Shown piece by piece: positions 17,378 to 26,105 of a stretch of 64,000 bases of DNA. Source of the stretch: Paenibacillus physcomitrellae (GTDB lineage Bacteria; Bacillota; Bacilli; Paenibacillales; Paenibacillaceae). The DNA lies in contig NZ_CP022584.1 of assembly GCF_002240225.1 (NCBI RefSeq), positions 2,763,501 to 2,827,500 of the forward strand. The letters are read 5' to 3'. A model generated the notes under the pieces. The model worked only from the letters and a program-made list of their open reading frames with translations, had not been told where the DNA came from and searched no databases. A program made the position numbers and the translations under genes. Each line of letters starts with the position of its first letter. Position 1 is the first letter of the stretch.

Positions 17378-18736
17378 TTAACGGGTAAGCTCCAGCGATG
17401 GAACCTCTGGCAGAGCCGCTAACCCCGCTGTATTAAGGAAGTTCCATGGTTTGTTGTAATGCGGCTGGAAGAAGAAATCGACAAACGCCAGCTCTTCCAT
17501 GGTCATTTGATTCTGAATGCACACCGAAAGCGTATTGATCGACTGGGTCAGGTTCGCTTTCGACATGAGCTGGGCCCCGACAATTCGGCGGGAGGTTTTC
17601 TCGAAGACAACCTTCAGCATCACTTCCTCATGGGTCGGCATAAATTCTGGACGGTAATGCTCATGAATCAGTACGCTGTCAATATCCAGGCCTGCTTCCT
17701 GGGCCGCCAGCTCTGTAAGTCCTGTAGCTGCGATGTTATCTTCATAGATCTTGATGCCCGAGGTTCCTTGCGTACCCATGTAGGATACCGTAGGTTTGAT
17801 CAGGTTCCGGGCAATCAGGGTTCCCATGCGGACAGCGTTGGTGGCCAGTGGAATGTAAGCATGTTGACGGGTCGGGTTGTAATAAACCGCGCAGCTGTCG
17901 CCGGCCGCATAAACATCCGGACAGCTGGTCTGCATGTAATTGTCCACGATGATGGCCCCGTTCTTCAGCATATCAACCTGGCCTTTGAGCAGTTCCGTGT
18001 TCGGACGGAAGCCGATGCACAAAATAACCAGGTCCGCCTCGTATTCGCCTTTGTCCGTAATGACCTTGCTTACTTTACCAGTGGCACCCTCAAAGCGCGT
18101 TACCTTCTCGCCGAGCGCCAGTTTGATGCCATGATGCTGCAGGGAAGCTTCAATTTTATCCGTGTAATCGGCGTCGAGGTATTTGCTCAAGATTCGTTCC
18201 TCGGCATCAATCAGCGTCACCTGCTTGCCGTTAAGCTGGAAGGCTTCCACAAGTTCAACCCCGATATAACCGGCCCCAACGACAACAATGCTGGAGGCCT
18301 GCTTCGATTTCTCGATGATCGTATTAGAGTGATTGAAGTTCTTGGAGAGCAAAATGTTGTCCAGATCGCCGCCTTCAAACTTCGGAACAATTGGCCAGGA
18401 ACCAGTGGTCACAATCAGCTTGTCATAACTGTCCTGCAGCATTTCCCCTGTCTTCAAGTTGCGGGCGGTCAACGTTTTCCCCAACGTATCGATCTCCGTC
18501 ACTTCATGCAGCATCCGGGTCTCCACCCCCAGCTCTTTGAGCTGTTCAGGCGAGGAATAAAATAATCCGGCCGGGTCCTTTACCATTCCGCCTACATAAA
18601 GCGCAATACCGCAGGATAGGAATGAAATATTGTCATTACGCTCATAAACGGTAATCTGAGCTTCCGGATACAATTTTGCCGCATTTACAATAGCCGCCGT
18701 GCCTGCATGAGTACATCCAATCACTGCAATTTTCAT
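17378..18736 (-). CDS. nox: NADH oxidase, H2O-forming type (FAD, Cys42)
   Basis: This 452-residue flavoprotein of the peroxidase/oxidase/persulfide reductase family reduces O2 with NADH, regenerating NAD+. Features are the N-terminal FAD-binding GCTHAGTAAIV, the single redox Cys42 in SFLSCGIALY, the NAD-binding VVVGAGYIGVELVEAF and the second FAD motif DVYAAGDSCAV. Length and Cys position match water-forming Nox; coenzyme A-disulfide reductases look similar and cannot be excluded. I start at ATG 18736 with GAGGAGG 9 bp upstream. Three Rex-type operators on its promoter fit redox (NADH/NAD+) control. Confidence 0.88.
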   Translation of the reverse strand: MKIAVIGCTHAGTAAIVNAAKLYPEAQITVYERNDNISFLSCGIALYVGGMVKDPAGLFYSSPEQLKELGVETRMLHEVTEIDTLGKTLTARNLKTGEMLQDSYDKLIVTTGSWPIVPKFEGGDLDNILLSKNFNHSNTIIEKSKQASSIVVVGAGYIGVELVEAFQLNGKQVTLIDAEERILSKYLDADYTDKIEASLQHHGIKLALGEKVTRFEGATGKVSKVITDKGEYEADLVILCIGFRPNTELLKGQVDMLKNGAIIVDNYMQTSCPDVYAAGDSCAVYYNPTRQHAYIPLATNAVRMGTLIARNLIKPTVSYMGTQGTSGIKIYEDNIAATGLTELAAQEAGLDIDSVLIHEHYRPEFMPTHEEVMLKVVFEKTSRRIVGAQLMSKANLTQSINTLSVCIQNQMTMEELAFVDFFFQPHYNKPWNFLNTAGLAALPEVPSLELTR

Positions 18737-18836
18737 TGTTAACTTCCTCCTCAAATGTTGAAAATCTATAAGAAAGCGGGACATCCTGGATGATCCTGAA
18801 TGATGGGAAATGAGCTCCACACCACTTGCAATTGAC

Positions 18837-18913
18837 TTGTGAAAATGTTCACTTTGTTTATGAGTTTATTATAGTGTGACTTTTTTCACATATCAAGTGA
18901 TTTTTTTCACTTT
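18837..18913 (-). promoter_or_regulatory. nox promoter with three Rex-type operators
   Basis: On the minus strand, TTGATA (18896-18891), 17 bp, then perfect TATAAT (18873-18868). Three GTGA-N6-TCAC palindromes lie here: 18837-18854, 18874-18891 and 18894-18913. The middle one fills the promoter spacer, the outer ones cover the -35 and the initial transcribed region. The first two match the Rex consensus TTGTGAA-N4-TTCACAA closely. The middle one also fits the Crp/Fnr consensus TGTGA-N6-TCACA. Rex repression relieved by high NADH is the likely mode. Confidence 0.75.
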
Positions 18914-19064
18914 CATGTTTTGTTCACATTTGCACGACTCAAGTTTCAAGCACCGACTGGCTTTGATCCTGATTCCTGAATGTTAGATTTCCCTGTATCG
19001 GCGGCCTTCAATTCATGTAAAATTAGGTTATAAAAAGGAACGACTTCAAAGGAGGATTTCGCCT

Positions 19065-19301
19065 ATGTCTGACTTGATTCGCTGGCTGTCTTACTTGGGT
19101 TATGCCCTGCTGGCCAGCGCCATTCTATTAAGTGGTTCGGCCGTCGGCGGCGATCGGATGCGTGCCAATCAGGCTTATGAAAGCATGAATGATCAGGCTG
19201 GAAAGGAACGAAGAAGCCGGCTGAAATGGTCGGGCTGGTTGTTCCTGGCCGGTGTGCTTGCGTTGGCTGCTGCCTTTATTTTGCATAGGGTCGTGGAATA
19301 A
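19065..19301 (+). CDS. Small two-helix membrane protein
   Basis: A 78-residue protein with hydrophobic segments at ~6-26 and ~54-74 joined by a charged loop (GDRMRANQAYESMNDQAGKERRSRLKW). I do not recognise a family. AAAGGAGG 8 bp before the ATG supports translation. It is divergent from nox across the operator region, and convergent with the next gene, sharing a terminator region. Confidence 0.7.
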   Translation: MSDLIRWLSYLGYALLASAILLSGSAVGGDRMRANQAYESMNDQAGKERRSRLKWSGWLFLAGVLALAAAFILHRVVE

Positions 19302-19335
19302 AAAAAGACCCTCACTGTAATAAACAGTTCGGGTC
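19302..19335 (-). terminator. Terminator of the GH18-like gene
   Basis: On the minus strand, a stem of GACCC and ACTGT arms (19335-19307) is followed by seven U. The run abuts the stop codon of the convergent small membrane protein gene. Confidence 0.75.
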
Positions 19336-19341
19336 CTGCCT

Positions 19342-20625
19342 TTAATTCAAAATGACGTTTTGTTTAAGAGCATTCACAATCTCGTCGCTGACCAAAGTCA
19401 ATCTCCAAATCGCAATTCCCTTGAGGTCATAGCGCTTGGCTAAACCAACCGGTCCTCTTAAGGACTGGGCATTTTCGCTGCCGAGAGAAATACCCAGCAC
19501 CAGCTTGCTCTTGTCGACCTGCTGCAGCGCCAGCTTAATCGCGGTATCAATACTGCCCAGCGGTTCAGGTCCGGGCTCCTGTTTGAAATCGTAAGCCATA
19601 ATGATCAATTCATCCGCATAAGAACCCAGCGTTTTATAATCATAACCTTTATAAGAGCCGTTTAACGGATGCAGGGCCAGAGACAGCCTCAGACCGGCCT
19701 GCCGGGCCGCTGCCGATGCATCCTTCACGAAGGTGTTTAAGGATTGTTGTACTGCCTGTGCGTCGCCTGTAAGGCCCAGTCCTTCAAAGTCCAAAGTAAT
19801 ACCGGTAAAATGTTTGCCGGATGCCAGGCTCACTATATCCGATATTGCCGCTGCACGCAGCGTTGGATCGCCAAGCAGCCGGGTCAATTCTCCTGCACCA
19901 TCCGTACCGACCACCAGAAGCTGGGCATCCTGTCCAGCTGCCTCTGCTCCCTCAACCAGCGATTCCGGCGTAATGTCACCGGCGGCCTCAGGCCAGTAAT
20001 AATCTTTCCCCTCTAGGGTCAATCTGCCATCTTCGCCGATCCGGGCCCAGCCGAAGGAAACGCCGTCGAACAGCGGCATATAGCTGCGTTTGGCGAATGA
20101 ATTCAGAGCGTAAAAGACCGAGGTATCCATATCCTCCGCAGGAGACTGGATCGACACCGTCTTCGTAGCGCCGTTCCAGCTTACTGCTGCTCCGAATTGG
20201 CTGCTGAAGAAGCTAAGCGGGACAAGCACGCTGCCGTTCTGGGCATAAGGCGCAACGGCCAGCGTTACCGCTTTGCCATCCACCGTGGCCTGTTTGCTTC
20301 CCTGTTTGAGAACCACTTTGCGGGTGCCTCCGCCGCTCATGGCTTTAGTGGCCGTAACCGTCCGCGCTTTGGCGTCCCATTGGACCGTTATATGCAAAGC
20401 TTCTGCAACGGCTCGGAACGGAACCATGGTCGTTCCCGACTTGACCGCAGGCGGAGCGGGAAAAGGCAGACTGTACCCATCCAGCAAAATAGCAGGCACA
20501 GCGGCCGTCTGGGCCGCCGCGGCAGCGGCTGACGGGGCGTTTCCATAAGGCAAAGCGATGCCGGCGACAAGAAGCGCGGCAGCTACAGACGATATGAAAT
20601 ATGGCTTGATTTGGCGAGACTTCAA
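19342..20625 (-). CDS. Secreted copper-amine-oxidase-N / GH18-like protein
   Basis: A 427-residue exported protein. Residues 1-40 are a classic signal peptide (KSRQIKPYF, a hydrophobic core, then an Ala-rich cleavage region). Residues ~50-155 are the 'copper amine oxidase N-terminal' stalk fold (TMVPFRAVAEALHITVQWD, LVPLSFFSSQFGAAVSW), common in Paenibacillus cell-wall proteins. Residues ~170-420 resemble the glycosyl hydrolase 18 barrel of YaaH/YdhD-type spore-cortex or wall enzymes. GITLDFEGLG retains the catalytic Glu of DxxDxDxE, although the first Asp is not obvious. I start at TTG 20625 behind GGGGAG; longer in-frame starts exist. Confidence 0.8.
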   Translation of the reverse strand: MKSRQIKPYFISSVAAALLVAGIALPYGNAPSAAAAAAQTAAVPAILLDGYSLPFPAPPAVKSGTTMVPFRAVAEALHITVQWDAKARTVTATKAMSGGGTRKVVLKQGSKQATVDGKAVTLAVAPYAQNGSVLVPLSFFSSQFGAAVSWNGATKTVSIQSPAEDMDTSVFYALNSFAKRSYMPLFDGVSFGWARIGEDGRLTLEGKDYYWPEAAGDITPESLVEGAEAAGQDAQLLVVGTDGAGELTRLLGDPTLRAAAISDIVSLASGKHFTGITLDFEGLGLTGDAQAVQQSLNTFVKDASAAARQAGLRLSLALHPLNGSYKGYDYKTLGSYADELIIMAYDFKQEPGPEPLGSIDTAIKLALQQVDKSKLVLGISLGSENAQSLRGPVGLAKRYDLKGIAIWRLTLVSDEIVNALKQNVILN

Positions 20626-20763
20626 CGTAAAGAACACTCCCCTTTTCTCCAAAGTCTATCAAACTATAAACCTATCATGACTAGTAAACGATTAATAGAT
20701 TAGCTCCCCCTAGTATACTTAATTCAGGATCGAATTCCAAATTAAGTATCTTTACTGCAAAAC

Positions 20764-20798
20764 AAAAAACGCAGTCTCTCACAAGGAGAAACTGCGTT
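20764..20798 (-). terminator. Terminator of the siderophore ATPase gene
   Basis: On the minus strand, arms of the stem (ACGCAGT with ACTGCGT plus inner TCTC/GAGA) are followed by UUUUUUGUUUU, about 20 bp after the stop codon. Confidence 0.85.
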
Positions 20799-20819
20799 AA
20801 ACTGCTCGATTGTTAAAGT

Positions 20820-21686
20820 TTAGCGGAATGCCGCTGTCAATTGGGCCGCCGGGACAATGTCCTTCTCGGCTGCTTTCACACGGGCCGAAGGTTTACGGCC
20901 GCATAAGCCATAAGGCAGGCAAAGAGGAACGCCGGTCCGCGGATCCAGAATGATATCCGCCTCGATTCCAAATACCTCCTGCAGCACTTCAGACGTCATA
21001 ACTTCAGTAGGCGCACCTTCTGCTACCGCTTTGCCGGATTTAATGGCAATCATGTGCTGGGCATAACGGGAAGCGTGATTCAGATCATGCACAACCATAA
21101 CGATCGTCCGGTTCTGCTCCGCATTCAGCTCTTCGAGCAATTCCAGCACTTCGAGCTGGTGCGCCATATCCAGGAAAGTCGTTGGCTCGTCAAGGAACAG
21201 GATTCCTGTCTCCTGGGCAAGAGCCATGGCGATCCAGGCACGCTGGCGCTGACCGCCGGAAAGCTGCTCGATCGGACGCTCCGCAAAATCGGACATGGCC
21301 GTAACTTCAATGGCCCACTCAATCACGCGGCGGTCCTCAGCGCTCATGCTGCCGAAGCCTTTCTGGTAAGGGAAGCGGCCGTAGGATACCAGTTCATAAA
21401 CGGTCAAGCCGTCCGGAGCGGTCGGGTTCTGCGGCAGAATAGCCAGCTGCTTCGCTACCTCGCGTGTGGACTGCTTATGTATCGATTTGCCGTTGAGCAG
21501 TACACTTCCGTTCTTAGGTCCGTGAATCCGGGCCATGGTCTTCAAGATCGTAGACTTGCCGGAACCGTTGGCTCCTACAAGTGCTGTGATTTTACCGTCA
21601 GGAATCTTGATATTCAAATCCTCAACGATCAACCGCTCCTCATAAGCGATATCCAAACGAGCCGTTTGCAAAGATACCATGGCCAT
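20820..21686 (-). CDS. Iron-siderophore ABC transporter ATP-binding protein, YusV/FecE-like
   Basis: A 288-residue ABC ATPase. It has Walker [10 protein letters not shown] (38-46), Q-loop LPQNPTAP, signature [17 protein letters not shown], Walker [13 protein letters not shown] and the switch His in VVHDLNH. It is most like the FecE/FhuC/YusV group that powers ferric-siderophore importers. No permease or binding-protein gene is adjacent, so it probably serves permeases encoded elsewhere, as YusV does in B. subtilis. Two perfect Fur-type palindromes lie upstream. The C-terminal ~35 residues are an unusual extension. Confidence 0.9.
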   Translation of the reverse strand: MAMVSLQTARLDIAYEERLIVEDLNIKIPDGKITALVGANGSGKSTILKTMARIHGPKNGSVLLNGKSIHKQSTREVAKQLAILPQNPTAPDGLTVYELVSYGRFPYQKGFGSMSAEDRRVIEWAIEVTAMSDFAERPIEQLSGGQRQRAWIAMALAQETGILFLDEPTTFLDMAHQLEVLELLEELNAEQNRTIVMVVHDLNHASRYAQHMIAIKSGKAVAEGAPTEVMTSEVLQEVFGIEADIILDPRTGVPLCLPYGLCGRKPSARVKAAEKDIVPAAQLTAAFR

Positions 21687-21734
21687 AACTTCCTTTCCCC
21701 TGATAAATAATATATGAACATCCGATTAAGTCCG

Positions 21735-21792
21735 TTGATAATGATTATCATTTTATATGTATAACCATACTGATAATCATTATCAGTGTCAA
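21735..21792 (-). promoter_or_regulatory. Fur-controlled promoter (two Fur boxes)
   Basis: On the minus strand, -35 TTGACA (21792-21787), 17 bp, then -10 TATGGT (21769-21764). The 17-bp spacer (21770-21786) is itself a perfect palindrome, CTGATAATGATTATCAG. A second palindrome, AAATGATAATCATTATCAA, lies at 21735-21753. Both match the Fur 19-bp consensus, so the gene should be repressed in iron-replete cells. Confidence 0.88.
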
Positions 21793-21882
21793 TACATTTT
21801 TGCGATTTGATGATGATTTTATGAAGATTTGATGATTTCCCGCTCAACGGAGAGTCTTCAAACGACCCAGGTTCAGTCAAAT

Positions 21883-21929
21883 AAAAAAACCTCCGGATCA
21901 GGAAAAAGCTTTCCTGTCATCCGAAGGTT
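21883..21929 (-). terminator. Terminator of the DUF3243 gene
   Basis: On the minus strand, a long stem (21929-21919 with 21898-21888, plus inner pairing) is followed by at least six U. It ends before the Fur-controlled promoter. Confidence 0.85.
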
Positions 21930-21968
21930 GTCCCTGCGAAGGCTGTTCTGTAAGCTATTCGAATTTGC

Positions 21969-22307
21969 TTAAGATTTAGCCATGCCTACCAGCATATGTG
22001 CCAGAGCATGCTGCTGCTCCTTGTTGCCTGCATTCCAAAGCTCGCGCAGCAGCTTCTCTTCGGCGTTGCGGGGCTCCTCCTGCTTCGCCAGATAACCGGC
22101 CACTTTCTCGGCAGCCACGGCAATGGCTTCCTCGTTTAAGCCGATGTTCTGCGCGAGCTCTATTCTTTTTCGCAAATAGGATTTAAATTCGTTAAAGCTG
22201 TTCAGGATTTCATCCTTACGCTCTTCATCGATCCGGTTCAGCGCATCGTCCACCTTGTTCAGCGCCAATTCGCCTTCCTTATTCACTACATGATTATGTT
22301 CAGACAC
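21969..22307 (-). CDS. DUF3243 family protein
   Basis: A 112-residue, highly charged helical protein. EILNSFNEFKSYLRKRIELAQNIGLNEE and AAEKVAGYLAKQEEPRNAEEKLLRELWNAG correspond to DUF3243 (YmfJ in Bacillus), small cytoplasmic proteins of unknown function found in spore formers. I start at GTG 22307, with GGAGG 7 bp upstream. It has its own strong terminator. No operon partner is evident. Confidence 0.8.
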   Translation of the reverse strand: MSEHNHVVNKEGELALNKVDDALNRIDEERKDEILNSFNEFKSYLRKRIELAQNIGLNEEAIAVAAEKVAGYLAKQEEPRNAEEKLLRELWNAGNKEQQHALAHMLVGMAKS

Positions 22308-22426
22308 GGCTATCCCTCCTTGAGTATGAAACATCAGGGAGCCAGGCACCCTGAAGCCGGGTGCGGCTCCATATGTTCCTTACCCTGCATCGAGGCCGCG
22401 TAAACTGAAGAACGTTCAAGAGCGAA

Positions 22427-22491
22427 GGTCCGGTGAATGTTTGAGCGGTTAACGTTTGAGCGGTAACGTTGAGCCGTAACGTTTCCGGACC
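22427..22491. repeat. Three degenerate tandem repeats inside an inverted repeat
   Basis: Units of 15, 14 and 13 bp related to GTTTGAGCGGTAAC lie at 22439-22480. They are bracketed by GGTCCGG (22427-22433) and its complement CCGGACC (22485-22491). The 235-bp gap 22308-22542 holds nothing else I can recognise. Confidence 0.7.
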
Positions 22492-22542
22492 AGAAAATCA
22501 GATCAAACCAGATCGAATCAGGTCATACCAAGCCAGGTCAGA

Positions 22543-23619
22543 TTAAATCTTTGACGTCAGTTCCCAAATGGCCGGGCCGGAGACGCTCTCAACCACATGG
22601 CTGCCGTCAAAACATTCAATGGTCGCCATCCCGGTGAACCGGATGTACACCCCATCCAAACGGATCACTTTCGCGAGCAGCTGCAGCGGTTTGGATAAGG
22701 ATGCCGAAGCCTGATGAAATTCAATGTCCCTCTCCCGCTGGTAAGTGACCCGGTAATGCTGCCGACCATCGTTGTAATCATAAAGGAGGCGATTATAGAA
22801 GGTCTGCCCTGTTTGGGAATCGGTATAGGGATCCTCCTCCCAAAAATGCAGGAAGCTCACCGCATCGTCGGCAATGATCTCCCCGTCTTTGGCGAGCATA
22901 AAGATCGGGAACTTGTTGTCACCGAACTTCTTCTCTCCGCTGATATAGGAAGAGATGGTTTGATATCTGCCTATCTTGGCTCTGCCCCAATACCAGTGCC
23001 GGATGATGCTCATCATGGAAATGTTGCCCCAGTTGTGATCATGATAGCCTGTGCCGGTATAGGTCAAAGTTTTGCCTTCTACCTTCACCTCCGCTTCGAC
23101 GCGTCCTTCCGGAACGGAAGGCAGCCAGGCGAAATAATGCTGCTCCTGATCGCCGAAGTAGAAGTATCCGGTTTCCGGACGCCAGGACGGAACGTTGCCG
23201 GCCAGCCGGACATTGGCTTCAATCTTTCCATTGTTGAACCGGATATGGTATTCATGCAAATCCCCTTCGAAAAGGCAGTCCTCGATCTTCACACGGCAGT
23301 GATCCACAGCGGCTTCAAAGCTTGAGAAAGGCATCTCCATCGTTTCGGAGAATTCCTGTCCGTCAGCCGTATGCAGCGCAAACGTAACCTGCGGCGTCGG
23401 TCCCTTCTTGGGCGCCAGCGTCCATTTGTTCGAATAGAACACAATGACCAGCGTTGAGCCGTCATCCATCTGCGAATCGAAATACCACCATTCGTAGGTT
23501 CCTTTGACGTCCTTAGTCCGGTAACCATCTTCCCAAGGTTTGATGTCATTCTTCCGAATCCCTAAACGTTTATAATGCTCGGGGGTAGACCCCATTGTGG
23601 AATGTCCTTTGGTTGTCAT
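22543..23619 (-). CDS. CrtC/AttH-like lipocalin-domain protein
   Basis: A 358-residue soluble protein of the hydroxyneurosporene synthase/AttH superfamily, a double lipocalin-like fold. GTYEWWYFDSQMDDGSTLV near the N-terminus and TGTGYHDHNWGN in the centre are its hallmark motifs; the latter His/Asp residues form the CrtC active site. CrtC hydrates carotenoid double bonds, but no carotenoid genes are near, so the substrate is probably different. I start at ATG 23619 behind AAAGGGG. Its promoter carries the direct repeats also found before the beta-mannosidase, suggesting a common pathway. Confidence 0.82.
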   Translation of the reverse strand: MTTKGHSTMGSTPEHYKRLGIRKNDIKPWEDGYRTKDVKGTYEWWYFDSQMDDGSTLVIVFYSNKWTLAPKKGPTPQVTFALHTADGQEFSETMEMPFSSFEAAVDHCRVKIEDCLFEGDLHEYHIRFNNGKIEANVRLAGNVPSWRPETGYFYFGDQEQHYFAWLPSVPEGRVEAEVKVEGKTLTYTGTGYHDHNWGNISMMSIIRHWYWGRAKIGRYQTISSYISGEKKFGDNKFPIFMLAKDGEIIADDAVSFLHFWEEDPYTDSQTGQTFYNRLLYDYNDGRQHYRVTYQRERDIEFHQASASLSKPLQLLAKVIRLDGVYIRFTGMATIECFDGSHVVESVSGPAIWELTSKI

Positions 23620-23682
23620 GACAGCGCCGGCCCCTTTCGTTTGCTTCACTATCCCCTTAATATGCGCCTCTTTCACAGTTGC

Positions 23683-23761
23683 ATTCTATCAATTCCGGAT
23701 TTATATTAGTTGTAATATTCTCATAATATTTGTAATTATCTCAAAGAATAATTTATATACT
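23683..23761. promoter_or_regulatory. Divergent AraC-controlled control region
   Basis: Direct repeats TTGTAATATTCTCA (23710-23723) and TTGTAATTATCTCA (23730-23743) are spaced 20 bp apart. For the minus-strand CrtC-like gene, the -10 is TAGAAT (23688-23683), 21 bp from the proximal repeat, which covers the -35 position. For the plus-strand araC gene, a -10 TATACT lies at 23756-23761 with the second repeat over its -35 region. The same array occurs at 28710-28770. Confidence 0.7.
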
Positions 23762-23790
23762 CTAAGGCCAATCCAATCGGAGGAAACCAA

Positions 23791-24609
23791 ATGGCAGCCA
23801 AAACCGCAGACTGGGAAATCAAAAAAATGAAAATGTCCGGTTATCATCATCTTTCCCGTGAATTTGAATTATATTGCGTCGATCTCGTCCTTAAAGGTGA
23901 TCTGGATTTCCTTGACTATTTGACGCCGGACACGATCAACACTTACCCGCTGGCCGAGGATTCCTTTCGTTCCCTCAAGAACAACGTCATCTGTGTCGTT
24001 ACAGTAGTCTGCCGGGCTGTAGCCGATGTAGGCGTTGAACCTGAAAAATGTTTTGCGCTGAGCGATTACTATATCAATAAGCTGGAGAAACAGACCACGC
24101 CGCTGGCCGTCTGCCGCCTGACGGTCGATTTGATCCGCCATTACTCTCAGCTGGTGAAGGAGGAGCGGCTGAAATCCTACTCCCTGCCGATCGTCCGGGC
24201 GATCCAGTACATCCACAGCCACCTGTTTGAGCCCTGCCGGGTCAAAGACATTGCGCTTGCGCTGAATCTTCATCCCAATTACCTGTCTACCCTGTTCAAA
24301 ACGGAAGTCGGCCTCCCGCTCACCCAATACGTGAAAAGCATCAAGCTCGAAGAAGCGCGCAAGCTGCTGCTGAACAGCGAATATTCCATCACGGAAATTT
24401 CGGAAATGCTCGGCTACAGCAGTTTGTCTTATTTCTCGAAAGATTTTCAGAAGGCTTATGCGTGCAGTCCGCGAAAATATGTGGCCTCCACCATCTGGAA
24501 TCTGAAGGAGCCTGACAGCAACAATCTCGTTGCCAGCCGGTACGGCCAGCTTTCGGCGGAGAAGATCCGCAATATTTTGAAGGAAGAAACGTTAAAGTCT
24601 AAACGCTGA
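23791..24609 (+). CDS. AraC-family regulator of the mannosidase/CrtC-like locus
   Basis: A 272-residue regulator. Residues ~130-235 hold the two helix-turn-helices of AraC proteins: VKDIALALNLHPNYLSTLFKTEVG and ITEISEMLGYSSLSYFSKDFQKAYACSPRKY. The N-terminal ~120 residues are not a typical cupin and I recognise no ligand site. The ATG has CGGAGG 6 bp upstream. It lies between the CrtC-like gene (divergent) and the transporter/mannosidase operon. Paired direct repeats with 20-bp period at both outward promoters are good candidates for its half-sites. The first 15 codons may not be used. Confidence 0.85.
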   Translation: MAAKTADWEIKKMKMSGYHHLSREFELYCVDLVLKGDLDFLDYLTPDTINTYPLAEDSFRSLKNNVICVVTVVCRAVADVGVEPEKCFALSDYYINKLEKQTTPLAVCRLTVDLIRHYSQLVKEERLKSYSLPIVRAIQYIHSHLFEPCRVKDIALALNLHPNYLSTLFKTEVGLPLTQYVKSIKLEEARKLLLNSEYSITEISEMLGYSSLSYFSKDFQKAYACSPRKYVASTIWNLKEPDSNNLVASRYGQLSAEKIRNILKEETLKSKR

Positions 24610-24654
24610 AGGACAATCAATCCTGAAACTCTCAAGCGATAGTTGAAACAATGA

Positions 24655-24712
24655 ACCGGGCGGTTTATGACGGCTGACCAAGCCGGGAGCGGGACCACCC
24701 GGTCTTTTTTTT
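24655..24712 (+). terminator. Terminator of the araC gene
   Basis: A 10-position stem (24655-24664 with 24694-24703, one mismatch) is followed by CTTTTTTTT. It lies between the convergent araC and GPH transporter genes. Confidence 0.8.
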
Positions 24713-24742
24713 GCGTGCAGCAACAAAATCAATGCAGCAAAT

Positions 24743-26092
24743 TTAATATTTTCTCGACAGCATCGTCTCCGCCGCCTCTCGGCTGAGCAGCTTCTGGTTC
24801 ACCTTGGACATGATCTGTACATCGCGGTCACGCAGCTTGTAGCCGAACAAGAGGATAAAGAACGAGACAATCAGCCCCGCAGCCGGAAGAATCGATACGA
24901 GAATCCACAGCGTATCCAGCACGGCCGGTGGCTGAACCGCGTCCGCCCCGTCGACAAAACCGCTTAATCCCAAAATGAACATGCCCAAGGCCGCCGAGAG
25001 AGCGCCCAGCGCTTTGGCCGTAAACGTTTGCAAAGATACTGTGACTGCCGTGCTGTCTTCCCCTGTTTTGTACCGGCCGTATTCCGCACAATCGACCACA
25101 AACAGGATCATAAACGAGCTGGTATACGTGACCGCCACAATGCGGATCGTAGACAACACCATATACAAAGTGAAATTGGAATAACCCGCCAAATACATCA
25201 CGATGCTCGACACTACGCCGACTGCCGTGGCGACCATATATAAATCGAATTTATCCACCTTTTTGATGATGGCCGGTACCAGCGCGCAGAATACGGCGGC
25301 AAACAGCATGGGAACCGTCATCGTGATCGAAATCATCTCCGGCCCGCCCAGACAATAAATCGCAAAATAACCGTTCACCGTCAGAATCGTGTTGGTGATA
25401 TTGGCGACCATAAATGCCAGGCAGAACACCAGCAAATATTTGTTCCTGCCCACTGCCTTTAACAGGGCTAACAAGGAAGGCGCCTCTTCCGTGACCGGAT
25501 GGCGTTCCTTGGCCACCCGTCCTAGCGGCGTCATGACCGCAAAGGACAGCACGGTAAAGATGAAGACGCCCCAGAACCAGCCTGTCTTCGGATAAGCCAG
25601 GGGAAACAGGGAAGCGATGATCGCGGTGCCGATCAAGGAGAACAGCCTGCCGCGCGACAGAATCGTGTTGCGTTCCGTCACGCTGCCGGTCATCACCGTG
25701 ACCAGAGAGAAATAGGGAACATCACACAAGGTGTAGCACATGCCCCAGATAATATAAAGTCCGGCGGCCAGCAGGATCTTGACCCATAGATCCAGTGATG
25801 CTGGCACGGCAAACAGCAGGATCGTAAGCCCCGCGATCAGAAACGTGGATATCCGCAGCCAAGGGGTATATTTGCCTGTCTTCCACTTGCTTTTGTTCAC
25901 GATAATCCCGAAGAAGGGATCATAAACGGCATCCAGCACCCGGGCGATCAGCAGGATCGTCCCTACGGTAGCTGCCGGAATAGCGATGTCAGTCATATAG
26001 ATCTGCAGAAAGCTGGTAAGTATCATGTAGATCATAATTTGTCCGAACGAATAACCGTAATAAGAAAAACGCTCCCGCTGTGTAGTCTCCAT
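24743..26092 (-). CDS. GPH-family sugar:cation symporter
   Basis: A 449-residue, 12-helix transporter of the glycoside-pentoside-hexuronide family. DAVYDPFFGIIVNKSKWKTGKYTPWLR matches the loop 2-3 signature (D-P-x-x-G ... G-R/K-x-R/T-P), and CDVPYFSLV and EYGRYKTGEDS are also typical. GPH proteins import oligosaccharides or glycosides with Na+ or H+. It starts 13 bp after the beta-mannosidase stop on the same strand, so the two form an operon. The likely substrate is a mannoside (inference). Confidence 0.88.
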   Translation of the reverse strand: METTQRERFSYYGYSFGQIMIYMILTSFLQIYMTDIAIPAATVGTILLIARVLDAVYDPFFGIIVNKSKWKTGKYTPWLRISTFLIAGLTILLFAVPASLDLWVKILLAAGLYIIWGMCYTLCDVPYFSLVTVMTGSVTERNTILSRGRLFSLIGTAIIASLFPLAYPKTGWFWGVFIFTVLSFAVMTPLGRVAKERHPVTEEAPSLLALLKAVGRNKYLLVFCLAFMVANITNTILTVNGYFAIYCLGGPEMISITMTVPMLFAAVFCALVPAIIKKVDKFDLYMVATAVGVVSSIVMYLAGYSNFTLYMVLSTIRIVAVTYTSSFMILFVVDCAEYGRYKTGEDSTAVTVSLQTFTAKALGALSAALGMFILGLSGFVDGADAVQPPAVLDTLWILVSILPAAGLIVSFFILLFGYKLRDRDVQIMSKVNQKLLSREAAETMLSRKY

Positions 26093-26105
26093 ATGGAACC
26101 CCCTA

